Origin: Bacteroidota bacterium
GTDB taxonomy: Bacteria; Bacteroidota; Bacteroidia; Cytophagales; Cyclobacteriaceae
Direction of reading: 5' to 3'
Assembly: GCA_023417785.1 (NCBI GenBank)
Contig: JAEZEH010000011.1
Coordinates: 1-21,486, forward strand
Length of the DNA stretch: 21,486 bases
Position numbers and translations under genes: made by a program. The notes under the pieces were generated by a model. That model did not search any database, was not told the DNA's origin, and saw only the letters and a list, made by a program, of their open reading frames with translations. This document shows positions 1 to 7,218 of this stretch, piece after piece (positions within the stretch are counted from its first letter, which is position 1; each line of letters opens with the position of its first letter).

Positions 1-87
1 TCTGCGCGATCTGCGCGATCTGCGAGAGAGAAAGGAAACTAATAAACTCCCGGAAGCCACGGAAAACGCAGACGAAGCCGCAGGAAG
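1..87 (+). repeat. Hairpin repeat copy R1 (cut by window edge)
   Basis: Copy of an interspersed repeat found at four places in this window. It begins with three tandem units of the form YCTGCGYGAT ending in CTGCGAG (1-25), then an A-rich loop, then a partner arm (47-72) able to pair with the first arm, and a GC-rich tail with the pattern GAAGCCGC (73-86). The left end may be truncated by the window. It lies 3 bases past the stop codon of the serine hydrolase gene on the minus strand. Arms and similarity to the other copies are read directly; function is unknown. Confidence 0.8.
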
Positions 88-90
88 GAA

Positions 91-1437
91 TTAATTCTCA
101 ACGTCACGAATGGATTCCCGGGTATCGTTGGGATCGCGGCGCTCATATTTTATTCTGAATACGTTGAGATCCGGGACGTGTTGGCGGGGCCGCTTCTTTT
201 CATATTCATAAATCGTTTGCCCCAATTCATACAGGAATGGCCAGCCCGCGGTTTCGTATTCGTACTTGTTATCATTTAGCACGCCGTCGCTGTTCACGTA
301 CACCGTTGACGTCAGCATGAACTCGACTTTGTTTTCAAAATCCGCGACATAAGACACGTCAATCAAAAATCCGTACGCCCAGCCAACCTTATTGAACACA
401 CGAACACCTTTCGGCATTTGCCGGCTTCCATTGCGGAAATAAAATTTTACATAGCTATCGTAATATTGTGACGTATCGTATTTGGGATAATTCGTTTCTG
501 ACGGATACTGCGAGAGGTATTGGTACAAAAAATTGTAATCGTCTTTCGACAAGTTGAAACGCCGGTCCGCAGGAAAGGCTTCAGGAAACATGACGGATTG
601 GAGCAACTGCTGAAGGTCCGCCAGTCCTACATTGTTTGTCCGTGTAAAATCGATAGGCTCGTGAATGAGGCTGTCGCGCGAATTCATGTGTGCTCGTCCG
701 ACTTTGATGATTTTTGAATAATCAAACGGGTCAGGGTTATAGGCGGGAGGCTGAGTATAGATTACGTTACCATTTGCGTTGAGGAAACGTATCTGATTCG
801 TATGCCGGTTTTGTTCTTCCGAGAAACCCATAAATTGTCTGTTGATCCGTGTGTTTCGGTAACCTCTTTGGTGCAGCGACCTGTTAATGGTTTGTTGTCC
901 AACGAACTGGTACATGCGGTTATACGCATCATTATCGCTTACAAGAAACGCTTTACTGATATATTGGGCGATCGAGGGCAGACCCGTCTCCGCGGTCTCA
1001 TCGGAATACGCCGGTACCTGCCCCTTAAAGGTGCTGTCGAAATGCATGGCGGTGTATTTGTTCACGCCCTTGATTTTCATTTCGTTCAGTTTTTCCAGGG
1101 ATAGCAATGCAACATGTAGCTTGACTGTCGACGCGGGGTTGTAATACAGGTCGGGGTCAACATTGAAATGAAAGTGCTCAAAGGAGGGCTTGTTGTTTTT
1201 ATCGCGGTCTATCCGTGTATAAATGACCTGCAGCCGGAAGCTGTCCTTGTGGGTGATTACTTTTCGAACCAATTCGCGCTGACTGCTCATAAGCAAATCT
1301 TCAAGAAAAGGATCGGTCTTCGGCTGGCTCAAGACAGGCTGCATGACCAACAGCAGAAGGGGCAGGAGGGTAGATAAACGCACGGTATGAGTTATTGAAA
1401 CCCAATATAGCGACTTGATGGATATCTTCACAGGCAT
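91..1437 (-). CDS. Serine hydrolase, class A beta-lactamase-like fold
   Basis: This 448-residue protein has the three signature elements of the penicillin-recognising serine hydrolase fold: S-x-x-K at S103-K106 (STVK, nucleophile and general base), an SDN triad at 167-169, and K-x-G at 350-352 (KVG in place of the usual KTG). A hydrophobic stretch at about 21-38 ending in LSQ suggests export to the periplasm, although the n-region before it is long for a signal peptide. It is much longer than typical class A beta-lactamases (about 290 residues), with an insertion between the SDN and KxG motifs and a C-terminal extension, so a substrate other than beta-lactams (peptidoglycan or another ester or amide) is at least as likely. 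No in-frame Met exists between residues 1 and 32 to offer a better start. The stop is followed 3 bases later by repeat R1. Fold is well supported; substrate is not known. Confidence 0.85.
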   Translation of the reverse strand: MPVKISIKSLYWVSITHTVRLSTLLPLLLLVMQPVLSQPKTDPFLEDLLMSSQRELVRKVITHKDSFRLQVIYTRIDRDKNNKPSFEHFHFNVDPDLYYNPASTVKLHVALLSLEKLNEMKIKGVNKYTAMHFDSTFKGQVPAYSDETAETGLPSIAQYISKAFLVSDNDAYNRMYQFVGQQTINRSLHQRGYRNTRINRQFMGFSEEQNRHTNQIRFLNANGNVIYTQPPAYNPDPFDYSKIIKVGRAHMNSRDSLIHEPIDFTRTNNVGLADLQQLLQSVMFPEAFPADRRFNLSKDDYNFLYQYLSQYPSETNYPKYDTSQYYDSYVKFYFRNGSRQMPKGVRVFNKVGWAYGFLIDVSYVADFENKVEFMLTSTVYVNSDGVLNDNKYEYETAGWPFLYELGQTIYEYEKKRPRQHVPDLNVFRIKYERRDPNDTRESIRDVEN

Positions 1438-1467
1438 CGCGTGTACTGAATAAAAATAACCGTGACG

Positions 1468-1733
1468 AATCCGTCGAATGGATCGGTCAACCCTTCCGCG
1501 TCTTCTTCCGCGTGATCTGCGAGCAAAAAAAACGGCTACTAATCTTTGCAGAATCCAAGCCGTCGAATGGATCGGTTTACCCTTCCGCGTCTTCTTCTGC
1601 GTGTTCCGCGCGATCTGCGAGCAAAAAAAAGCGGCTACCTAATCTTCGGCAGAATCCGTCGAATGGATCGGTTTACCCTTCCGCGTCTTCTTCCGCGTGA
1701 TCCGTGTGATCCGCGAGCAAAAAAGTGGTTAAA
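1468..1733 (+). repeat. Three tandem copies of the repeat's left half (R2 array)
   Basis: Three copies begin at about 1468, 1552 and 1653 (periods of 84 and 101 bases). Each has a leader with the core GTCGAATGGATCGGT, then ACCCTTCCGCGTCTTCT, then two or three units of the form YCYGCGYGAT, then GCGAG and an A-run. The first two are joined by a linker reading GGCTAC-TAATCTT-GCAG. They match the left half of the repeat seen at 18.2 and 21.4 kb but lack the second hairpin arm, and the leader is absent from the other loci, so this looks like local amplification of a partial element. The array fills nearly all of the 309-base gap between the hydrolase start and the glucanase stop; I see no gene in it. 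Copy 3 ends 13 bases past the glucanase stop codon. Confidence 0.85.
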
Positions 1734-1746
1734 CCCGAAACCGAAG

Positions 1747-3486
1747 TCAACGTCGCTTCACGATTCGCATATGCACCTGTCCCGGTGTGCCCGAAAGCTT
1801 CACAATGTAATATCCTTCAGGAACATCAGAGAGATCAAGATACTCAGTTGACGGCGTCAGCGTAAATTCAGTAAGTACACTTCCCTTGGTATCCAAAATC
1901 ACCGCCTTTCTGAATCTCGAAAGCACATCACTATATAGGTTGTCGATTACCGGATTTGGGTAAGCCTGTACTTTTTGCGCCAGTGATTCCTCCACATTAG
2001 TCACGACAAAACGCAACTCATCAACTTTGATGTCGGTGACTGAAATCCCGGTTGCCGACGTACCCAGGTCGAAAACAATTCTCGCCGCCGGATCGGAGGG
2101 CGAAGTCATGGTGAATGTGTACGAGTACGTTGACAACGTCATTCCAATGCTGAGCCCGGAGTATCCACTATACGCGTTCCATGGATCGGATGCCTTGCCG
2201 ACGTAAAAAGTTGCGCTTCGGTCGGCGATGGCCTGAGCCTTGAATGAAACGCGGTACAGTTTATCCTTTTCCAGATTGATACCACCTTTGACCAGCTGAA
2301 TATGCCATCCCTCGGTACCGGCAGTGGTAAGCGCAACGTTCAGTATCCCGTTTGAAGTGCTTGCCGTTCCGGATGCGCCGCCCTGAGTGGAAAGTGTCCA
2401 GCCATCGTTGCCCGAGGTGAAATTACTGTGGTACACAGGTACGGCGAATATGGGTGTGGGTTCCGGCATCTCGTTATGTTGCAACGCATTTACCAGAGGT
2501 GTTACCAGTTGCTTCGTAGCGGGATTATAGATGCCGAAACCCGCGCTGAATTCCCAGTACGCCCAGCTCATGCCCTGTTCTTCAAACCAGCGCGCGAGGA
2601 ACGTCGTCCAGCGTTCGCGCGAAGCGATATCGGCGGTACTATACGCACCGAATTCGCCGACGTGAATCGGGACCTTATTGTTCTCAGAGAATTGCAAGGC
2701 GTAGCTGAATTCCGTTGCCACGGTTTCCCTATCCGCCTCTGTGTCGAGCCACTCCGTTCCGAGCCACTCATCCGCCTGTGGGCCAACCCATTCGGCGCCC
2801 TGATGCGTAAAGTTGAAGGGATTATAGTAGTGTGGTGAAACGATGATGTATTCATCGTCAGGGACCACCAGCTGTGACAATCCGCCGAGGCCACCAAATT
2901 CGGCGACCCCCATGATGACTACCCGCGTAGGATTCGTTTTTCGGATTTCCGTTAGTGCGTCACTGAAGAATTCGTTCCATAGCTGCGGTGTCACATTTCC
3001 GTGGGGCTCATTCAGTACTTCAAACAAAAGCAGATCGGGATACTCCTTGAAGTATTCTGCGATCTGGCTCCACTGTGAAATAAACCGTTCTTTTTGTCCG
3101 GCCGGATCTTCAAAGAGCGCGTCGTGATGATGCATGTTGACAATTATGTGAAGATCGTGTTGAATCGCTTTGTCTACGACTTCTTGAATACGACCTAGAA
3201 AATCAGGGTTGATGGTGTAAGGTGGCGCGGCCATGCTCCGTGCGGCGGGCTCCCAGCGCACAGGAAGACGTACGTGATTGAAACCGAGGTCCGCAATAAT
3301 TTCAAAATACTCGGGCTTCCAGGGGTTGCCCCATTCCGATTCTGAAGGCGCCTCAAAGGTATTGCCCATATTAATTCCCCGGCCGAGGCGTTCATTCATT
3401 TCAAATGCAGGCACGCGGTTTTGACTAAAAGCGGCTGAACCGCAGGAAAAACCGATGATAAAAAATAAAATTCCTCTCCTGATCAT
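1747..3486 (-). CDS. GH5 endoglucanase-type glycoside hydrolase with CBM and T9SS sorting domain
   Basis: A secreted 579-residue polysaccharide hydrolase. Residues 1-22 form a signal peptide ending in AFSQ. Residues about 25-335 are a GH5 (clan A) barrel: RGINMGNTFE near 36-45, HVRLPVRW at 71-78, the acid/base in NEP (E160), HYY at 219-221, and the nucleophile in GEFG (E278). Residues about 350-495 resemble the CBM4/9 jelly-roll family (a NF-x-GNDGW opening and a later YRVSFKA strand). Residues about 505-579 match the type IX secretion C-terminal domain, with YPNP at 509-512, DLSDVPEGYYIVKL and a basic end. The protein should therefore cross the outer membrane by T9SS and act on beta-glucan such as cellulose or a related glucan outside the cell. 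Exact substrate is inferred only from family. It appears to be a single-gene unit; no phylum-type promoter was obvious upstream, and the R2 array follows its stop. Confidence 0.93.
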   Translation of the reverse strand: MIRRGILFFIIGFSCGSAAFSQNRVPAFEMNERLGRGINMGNTFEAPSESEWGNPWKPEYFEIIADLGFNHVRLPVRWEPAARSMAAPPYTINPDFLGRIQEVVDKAIQHDLHIIVNMHHHDALFEDPAGQKERFISQWSQIAEYFKEYPDLLLFEVLNEPHGNVTPQLWNEFFSDALTEIRKTNPTRVVIMGVAEFGGLGGLSQLVVPDDEYIIVSPHYYNPFNFTHQGAEWVGPQADEWLGTEWLDTEADRETVATEFSYALQFSENNKVPIHVGEFGAYSTADIASRERWTTFLARWFEEQGMSWAYWEFSAGFGIYNPATKQLVTPLVNALQHNEMPEPTPIFAVPVYHSNFTSGNDGWTLSTQGGASGTASTSNGILNVALTTAGTEGWHIQLVKGGINLEKDKLYRVSFKAQAIADRSATFYVGKASDPWNAYSGYSGLSIGMTLSTYSYTFTMTSPSDPAARIVFDLGTSATGISVTDIKVDELRFVVTNVEESLAQKVQAYPNPVIDNLYSDVLSRFRKAVILDTKGSVLTEFTLTPSTEYLDLSDVPEGYYIVKLSGTPGQVHMRIVKRR

Positions 3487-3594
3487 AACTTATTCAGACG
3501 TGTATCCTTAAAGGTCAGTAATCTGGCGCGAGAAAAAAAGACTGTAAAGCGCGAATTTTAGTCGCTGGCCCGAATATTTGCTGGGGCCAAATGC

Positions 3595-3629
3595 AAAAAA
3601 AGGCCAGGGAGCATACACTCACCTGACCT
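3595..3629 (-). terminator. Rho-independent terminator after the small exported-protein gene
   Basis: Read on the minus strand, an 8-bp stem (AGGTCAGG with CCTGGCCT, one G-T wobble) with a roughly 12-base loop is followed at once by seven T residues. It lies 24 bases past the stop of the gene ending at 3653 and upstream of the glucanase, so it separates the two transcription units. Confidence 0.7.
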
Positions 3630-3652
3630 CGGGCTCAACACACCTCAAAAAG

Positions 3653-4171
3653 TTATCCTTCTGCGAGTCGGATATACTGACTAACCTTCCACTGCCCGTT
3701 CCAAACCAGGCTTTTATCCACCACGAGACTATACGATTTCCCATTCGATAAAAATCTTATCGACACAGTCACAAAAGACAGCGTACCCTGTGGTTCATTT
3801 CCTGTGTCAATACCCGTGACTTCAATAGTCCGCCAGTCAATACCATGCTTCTTACTTTGGTGGATAAGATTGGCAAATGCTTTCTTAGCCTGCGGTATGA
3901 CCTGTGTCGTGTACAACGTCGAAAATTCCTTTTGTGCATCCGCGATGTTGCCGCCATAGAATCCGGCGTTGGCGCTCATTATACCGTGGAAATCGCTTAC
4001 GGATGGCAGCAAGGCCAGGAACTCGGACTCCGACTGATCAGCGACAGCGCGGATAATTTCAAGACCGAGTTTCTTGGAAGAGTGGATCCGGTTGATTTCA
4101 GAACCATCTGACGTCGTTTTAAACGAACTAAGTGTAGTGATGATCATAAATGCAGTGATGAGTCTTTTCAT
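3653..4171 (-). CDS. Small exported protein of unknown function
   Basis: I do not recognise this 172-residue protein. It starts with a signal-peptide-like segment (about residues 1-17, MKRLITAFMIITTLSS). The mature part has an alpha-helical first half and a strand-rich C-terminal part ending in the pattern VDKSLVWNGQWKVSQYI, which is reminiscent of small alpha+beta periplasmic domains of NTF2/SnoaL-like shape; that comparison is inference only. It lies 34 bases after the cytochrome gene on the same strand and is followed by a clear terminator, so the two are probably one transcript. Function could therefore relate to the cytochrome or its electron-transfer partner. Confidence 0.72.
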   Translation of the reverse strand: MKRLITAFMIITTLSSFKTTSDGSEINRIHSSKKLGLEIIRAVADQSESEFLALLPSVSDFHGIMSANAGFYGGNIADAQKEFSTLYTTQVIPQAKKAFANLIHQSKKHGIDWRTIEVTGIDTGNEPQGTLSFVTVSIRFLSNGKSYSLVVDKSLVWNGQWKVSQYIRLAEG

Positions 4172-4205
4172 ATCGTGTTTTGTATTCGTTTTGTTGATGC
4201 GAAGA

Positions 4206-4790
4206 TTATTTCTTGCTAATCACAGTTTGTGGTGGAACCGATGCGGGGACTACGTTCTTTACCTTAGGCAGTGATTTGAGATAGGTAAAGACAGCTCTTA
4301 AATCCTGGTCCGTCATCTGGGCGACCATCGGCCACGGCATAGGTGGCAGGAGAGGACGATTTTGTTCGAGTCCTTTGAATTTCCCTTTACGTATGGCGAT
4401 CTCAAATTGTTGGTACGTCCATGCGCCAATTCCGGTTTCGTCGGGCGTAAGGTTCGCGGCAAAGGAGACACCCCATGGTCCGGCGGCTGCTGTCAATCCG
4501 GGGCTGAACATAATCCATTGCGCGTTGGCCGGAACTTCCGGCAGGGCTTCATCAGCCGGGTGGCCTGACATCAATCGCGTTGTGTCCGGCATTGGGCCCA
4601 ACTCGGTAAAGACTTTTGGCGAATGGCAGTCGTTGCATCCTGCCACAGTGGTAAGGTACTTTCCGCGCTTGACGAGCTCTTCCTGCGACAACTCCGGCGT
4701 GGTCCCCGAAATGAATGGCTGCGTATTGCATGACATGAATGATACCAATAAAGTCACGGCAGTCAGTGATGCGATAAGGGTCGTTTTCAT
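4206..4790 (-). CDS. c-type cytochrome, probable lipoprotein
   Basis: A 194-residue mono-haem cytochrome c. The haem-attachment motif CNDCH is at residues 52-56, and a Met-rich stretch PPMPWPMVAQM at about 149-159, before the helix TDQDLRAVFTYLKSLP, likely supplies the sixth haem-iron ligand. The N-terminus (MKTTLIASL, hydrophobic core, then SFMSC with Cys21) resembles a lipoprotein signal, placing it on the outer face of a membrane as an electron carrier. I chose the Met at 4790; an in-frame Met at 4817 would add nine residues (MIPIKVEPI) ahead of a normal signal peptide, which is less likely. It is divergent from the AraC-type regulator and shares its upstream region, including two direct repeats. 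The family often serves alcohol or sugar dehydrogenases, but none is adjacent here. Confidence 0.85.
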   Translation of the reverse strand: MKTTLIASLTAVTLLVSFMSCNTQPFISGTTPELSQEELVKRGKYLTTVAGCNDCHSPKVFTELGPMPDTTRLMSGHPADEALPEVPANAQWIMFSPGLTAAAGPWGVSFAANLTPDETGIGAWTYQQFEIAIRKGKFKGLEQNRPLLPPMPWPMVAQMTDQDLRAVFTYLKSLPKVKNVVPASVPPQTVISKK

Positions 4791-4834
4791 TATGGGTTCG
4801 ACTTTTATAGGGATCATAACGGAAACCGTCGTAC

Positions 4835-4872
4835 GCGTGGCCTACGCAAAACGGAGCATGACCTACGCAAAA
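4835..4872. promoter_or_regulatory. Two 17-bp direct repeats 21 bp apart (candidate AraC-type operator)
   Basis: The patterns GCGTGGCCTACGCAAAA (4835-4851) and GCATGACCTACGCAAAA (4856-4872) match at 15 of 17 positions, with an identical 11-bp core CCTACGCAAAA. Their 21-bp period is two helical turns, as expected for a protein binding two same-face half-sites in tandem, which is how AraC-family regulators usually bind. They sit between the divergent cytochrome and AraC-type genes. The repeat is seen; the binder is inferred. Confidence 0.6.
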
Positions 4873-4963
4873 TCACTTTTCTGATTATCAGGCTGGCGTC
4901 GGCGCATTGTAACCCATTCCATGCCGTTTACGTGAAAGCACCATTGCTTTAAAAGCTACCGGA

Positions 4964-5959
4964 ATGAATCAGAAGTATAGTTACGTTACGCTCGACAATC
5001 CGAACATTTCTCTTCGCGACCCGGCAACTTCCCGCATACCTTTGGGTGAATACATTACAACCCCCAATCCGCCCGCCTGGGAAGAAGAGATCGTCAGTGC
5101 TGTTAGGTCTTTTGATCTGTATCTTCCGAATTTTTCCCTGCGGGAATATCAGGGAATGTTCAATCGGCATGTGGTTCTCAGTAACAATGAAGGGATCGGT
5201 CTGGACATGCTGGGGATATGCCTTATCCTGAAAGGTGAAGTGAGAACTTACTACGATTCCGCTGAGGCATGTGAGCCCTCCTTCAACCTGTCTCAGAATT
5301 TTAAATATGACCCACAGAATGAATTCAAGCATCTCGTTTCTGACGGAAAACCTTTTCATGTCGCGCACTTTGAGGTAAAGCCCGAATACTTTATGCCGTT
5401 CCTGCCAGAAACAGACTGGGCTGACGCGCTTATAAATGTATTTGAAAAAAAGAGCCGTATTTCAGGAAAGCGGTTCATGCCAATCCTTTCCGCTCAGGAG
5501 CGCGCGATGCAAAACATTCTTGATTCGCCCTTCGAGGGAAAGATGGCCTATATGATGATGGAGGCGTCGCTCATACAAATCATGTTGCTTCAGTTTCATG
5601 CGATGTTTGGTGAAGGCGCCGTCGCTCTTCCGCGGAATAATGCGCGCGAAATTGAATTAGTTCACGGCGTACGTGACTTCCTGAAAATGCATTTCCTGGA
5701 TGATCACTCGTTAACGTCATTGTCAAAACATTTTGCAACGAACACCAACAAGCTGATGCGGCTTTTCCGCGAGGCATTCGGTGAAAGCATTTTTGATTAC
5801 ATAACGAATCTGCGGATGACCCACGCGAGGGATCTGCTTCGCTACGAACAACGTCAGATAAATGAGGTTGCGAGAATAATCGGCTACAAAAATCCAAACC
5901 ACTTCTCAACAGCATTCCGAAAAAAATTCGGGTTGCGTCCTTCTGAGATCAGATTCTGA
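4964..5959 (+). CDS. AraC-family transcriptional regulator
   Basis: 331 residues. The C-terminal ~103 residues (229-331) are a complete AraC-type double helix-turn-helix: first HTH around SLTSLSKHFATNTNKLMRLF, linker helix with FDYITNLRMTHARDLL, second HTH around INEVARIIGYKNPNHFSTAF, and the usual ending FRKKFGLRPSEIR. Residues 1-228 form an N-terminal sensing or dimerisation region that I cannot assign to a known ligand domain. It is transcribed away from the cytochrome gene and the direct repeats lie 92-129 bases upstream of its start, so autoregulation or control of the cytochrome operon is plausible. A weak GGA lies just before the ATG; an AAAGCA-CCAT-TGCTTT palindrome is found 25-40 bases upstream. 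Its stop is only 21 bases from the convergent ackA stop. Confidence 0.92.
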   Translation: MNQKYSYVTLDNPNISLRDPATSRIPLGEYITTPNPPAWEEEIVSAVRSFDLYLPNFSLREYQGMFNRHVVLSNNEGIGLDMLGICLILKGEVRTYYDSAEACEPSFNLSQNFKYDPQNEFKHLVSDGKPFHVAHFEVKPEYFMPFLPETDWADALINVFEKKSRISGKRFMPILSAQERAMQNILDSPFEGKMAYMMMEASLIQIMLLQFHAMFGEGAVALPRNNAREIELVHGVRDFLKMHFLDDHSLTSLSKHFATNTNKLMRLFREAFGESIFDYITNLRMTHARDLLRYEQRQINEVARIIGYKNPNHFSTAFRKKFGLRPSEIRF

Positions 5960-5980
5960 ACTTTTGTTCACTCACGGAAC

Positions 5981-7198
5981 TCAGCCTGCTGATTCCTGAA
6001 CCGGTTTCAGCAAATGAAAACACTGTCGCGCGATCTCAAGCTCTTCATTGGTTGAAATGACCAGAACTTTCACGGGTGAGTCGATGGTGTTTATTTCAGT
6101 TATGCCCTTGCCACCTTTTTCGTTCCTTGCTTCATCAAGGTGAATGCCCAGGTACTCCAGGTTTTGGGTCGAAAGCCTTCGGGTAAACGCATCGTTTTCT
6201 CCAACGCCCGCGGTAAACACAATTGCATCAAGTCCCCCGAGAATGGCGGTGTATGCGCCGATATATTTTTTGATGTGATAGGCATACATCTCGTAGGCCA
6301 GGATAGCCTCATCGTTACCACGGTCGCACTCGGCTCGCACGTCACGCATATCGCTGTATCCGGTCAAACCCAGCATGCCGCTCTTTTTGTTAAGGATTGT
6401 ATTTACCTCGTCGGGTGACAGGCCTAACTGGCTGATCATATGAAAAATGATGGACTGGTCTATGTCGCCTGTGCGCGTGCCCATGATCAGACCGTTCATG
6501 GGACCGAACCCCATGCTGGTGTCAATACAAACGCCGTCGCGCACCGCACTCATGCTACATCCGTTACCTAGGTGGATTGTTATGATCCTTGATTCAGCCT
6601 TGTTCAGGTGCGCGATCGCTTTTTCAGTAACATACTTATGACTCGTTCCATGAAAACCATAGGCGCGAATGCCGTGTTCATCATAGAATGATTTCGGAAT
6701 AGCAATGCGGTATGCCACGGGTGGCATGGTTTGATGGAATGCTGTATCAAAGACTGCAACCTGCTGCGCGCTGGAAAAGATGGTTTCGGCCACCTCGATA
6801 CCCAGATAGTTCGGCGGATTATGAAGAGGGGCAAGGGGAAATAGTTTCTTGATCTTATCCTTTACTTCCTGGGTGATGATGCTGGTTTTGGAAAAACTTT
6901 CACCGCCGTGAACGACCCTGTGGCCTACCACTTCGATTTCCTTTGGATCGCGGATTACACCATGTTGTGAGTCAGTGAGTAATCGCGACACCTCCTGCAG
7001 GCCAGTGGCGTGATCCTGAATCGGCAATACTTTTTTGATAACTTCTTCGGCGCCTCCGCGGTAAATCTTATGCTGTATGGTAGACTCCTGCAGACCAATA
7101 CGGTCTACAAGTCCGGAACATACAACTTCCGACTCCGGCATACGGATAAGTTGATATTTGATAGAACTACTTCCGGAATTAATAACGAATACATTCAT
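5981..7198 (-). CDS. ackA: Acetate kinase
   Basis: Converts acetyl phosphate plus ADP to acetate plus ATP in the cytoplasm, the second step of the Pta-AckA pathway. The 405-residue protein has the expected length and the ASKHA-fold landmarks: N7 in VINSGSSSIKY, R94 in GHRVVHGG, H126 in PLHNPPN, the catalytic D151 in FDTAFHQTMP, H183 in GFHGTSHKYV, the phosphate loop HLGNG (209-213), R242 in GTRTGDID, GVGEN at 331-335 and STNEE (E385) near the end. The open frame extends 27 codons further upstream to 7279, but that region overlaps the end of pta and is unlike acetate kinase, so the start at MNVFVINSG is preferred. It begins 20 bases after pta stops, so the two are one operon. It converges with the AraC-type gene with no clear terminator between. 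Confidence 0.97.
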   Translation of the reverse strand: MNVFVINSGSSSIKYQLIRMPESEVVCSGLVDRIGLQESTIQHKIYRGGAEEVIKKVLPIQDHATGLQEVSRLLTDSQHGVIRDPKEIEVVGHRVVHGGESFSKTSIITQEVKDKIKKLFPLAPLHNPPNYLGIEVAETIFSSAQQVAVFDTAFHQTMPPVAYRIAIPKSFYDEHGIRAYGFHGTSHKYVTEKAIAHLNKAESRIITIHLGNGCSMSAVRDGVCIDTSMGFGPMNGLIMGTRTGDIDQSIIFHMISQLGLSPDEVNTILNKKSGMLGLTGYSDMRDVRAECDRGNDEAILAYEMYAYHIKKYIGAYTAILGGLDAIVFTAGVGENDAFTRRLSTQNLEYLGIHLDEARNEKGGKGITEINTIDSPVKVLVISTNEELEIARQCFHLLKPVQESAG

Positions 7199-7218
7199 GA
7201 GTATAGATAAAAATCGGT

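Noticed and set aside
1468..1733. CRISPR-like array
   Set aside because: Units are 84-101 bases with no short constant repeat alternating with unique spacers, and the material matches an interspersed hairpin repeat elsewhere in the window; no cas gene is present.
1512..1851. Plus-strand open frames across the R2 array
   Set aside because: Their translations are just the repeat read as codons (PSNGSVYPSASSSA twice), with no start signal and no homology; the longer one runs into the antisense of the glucanase gene.
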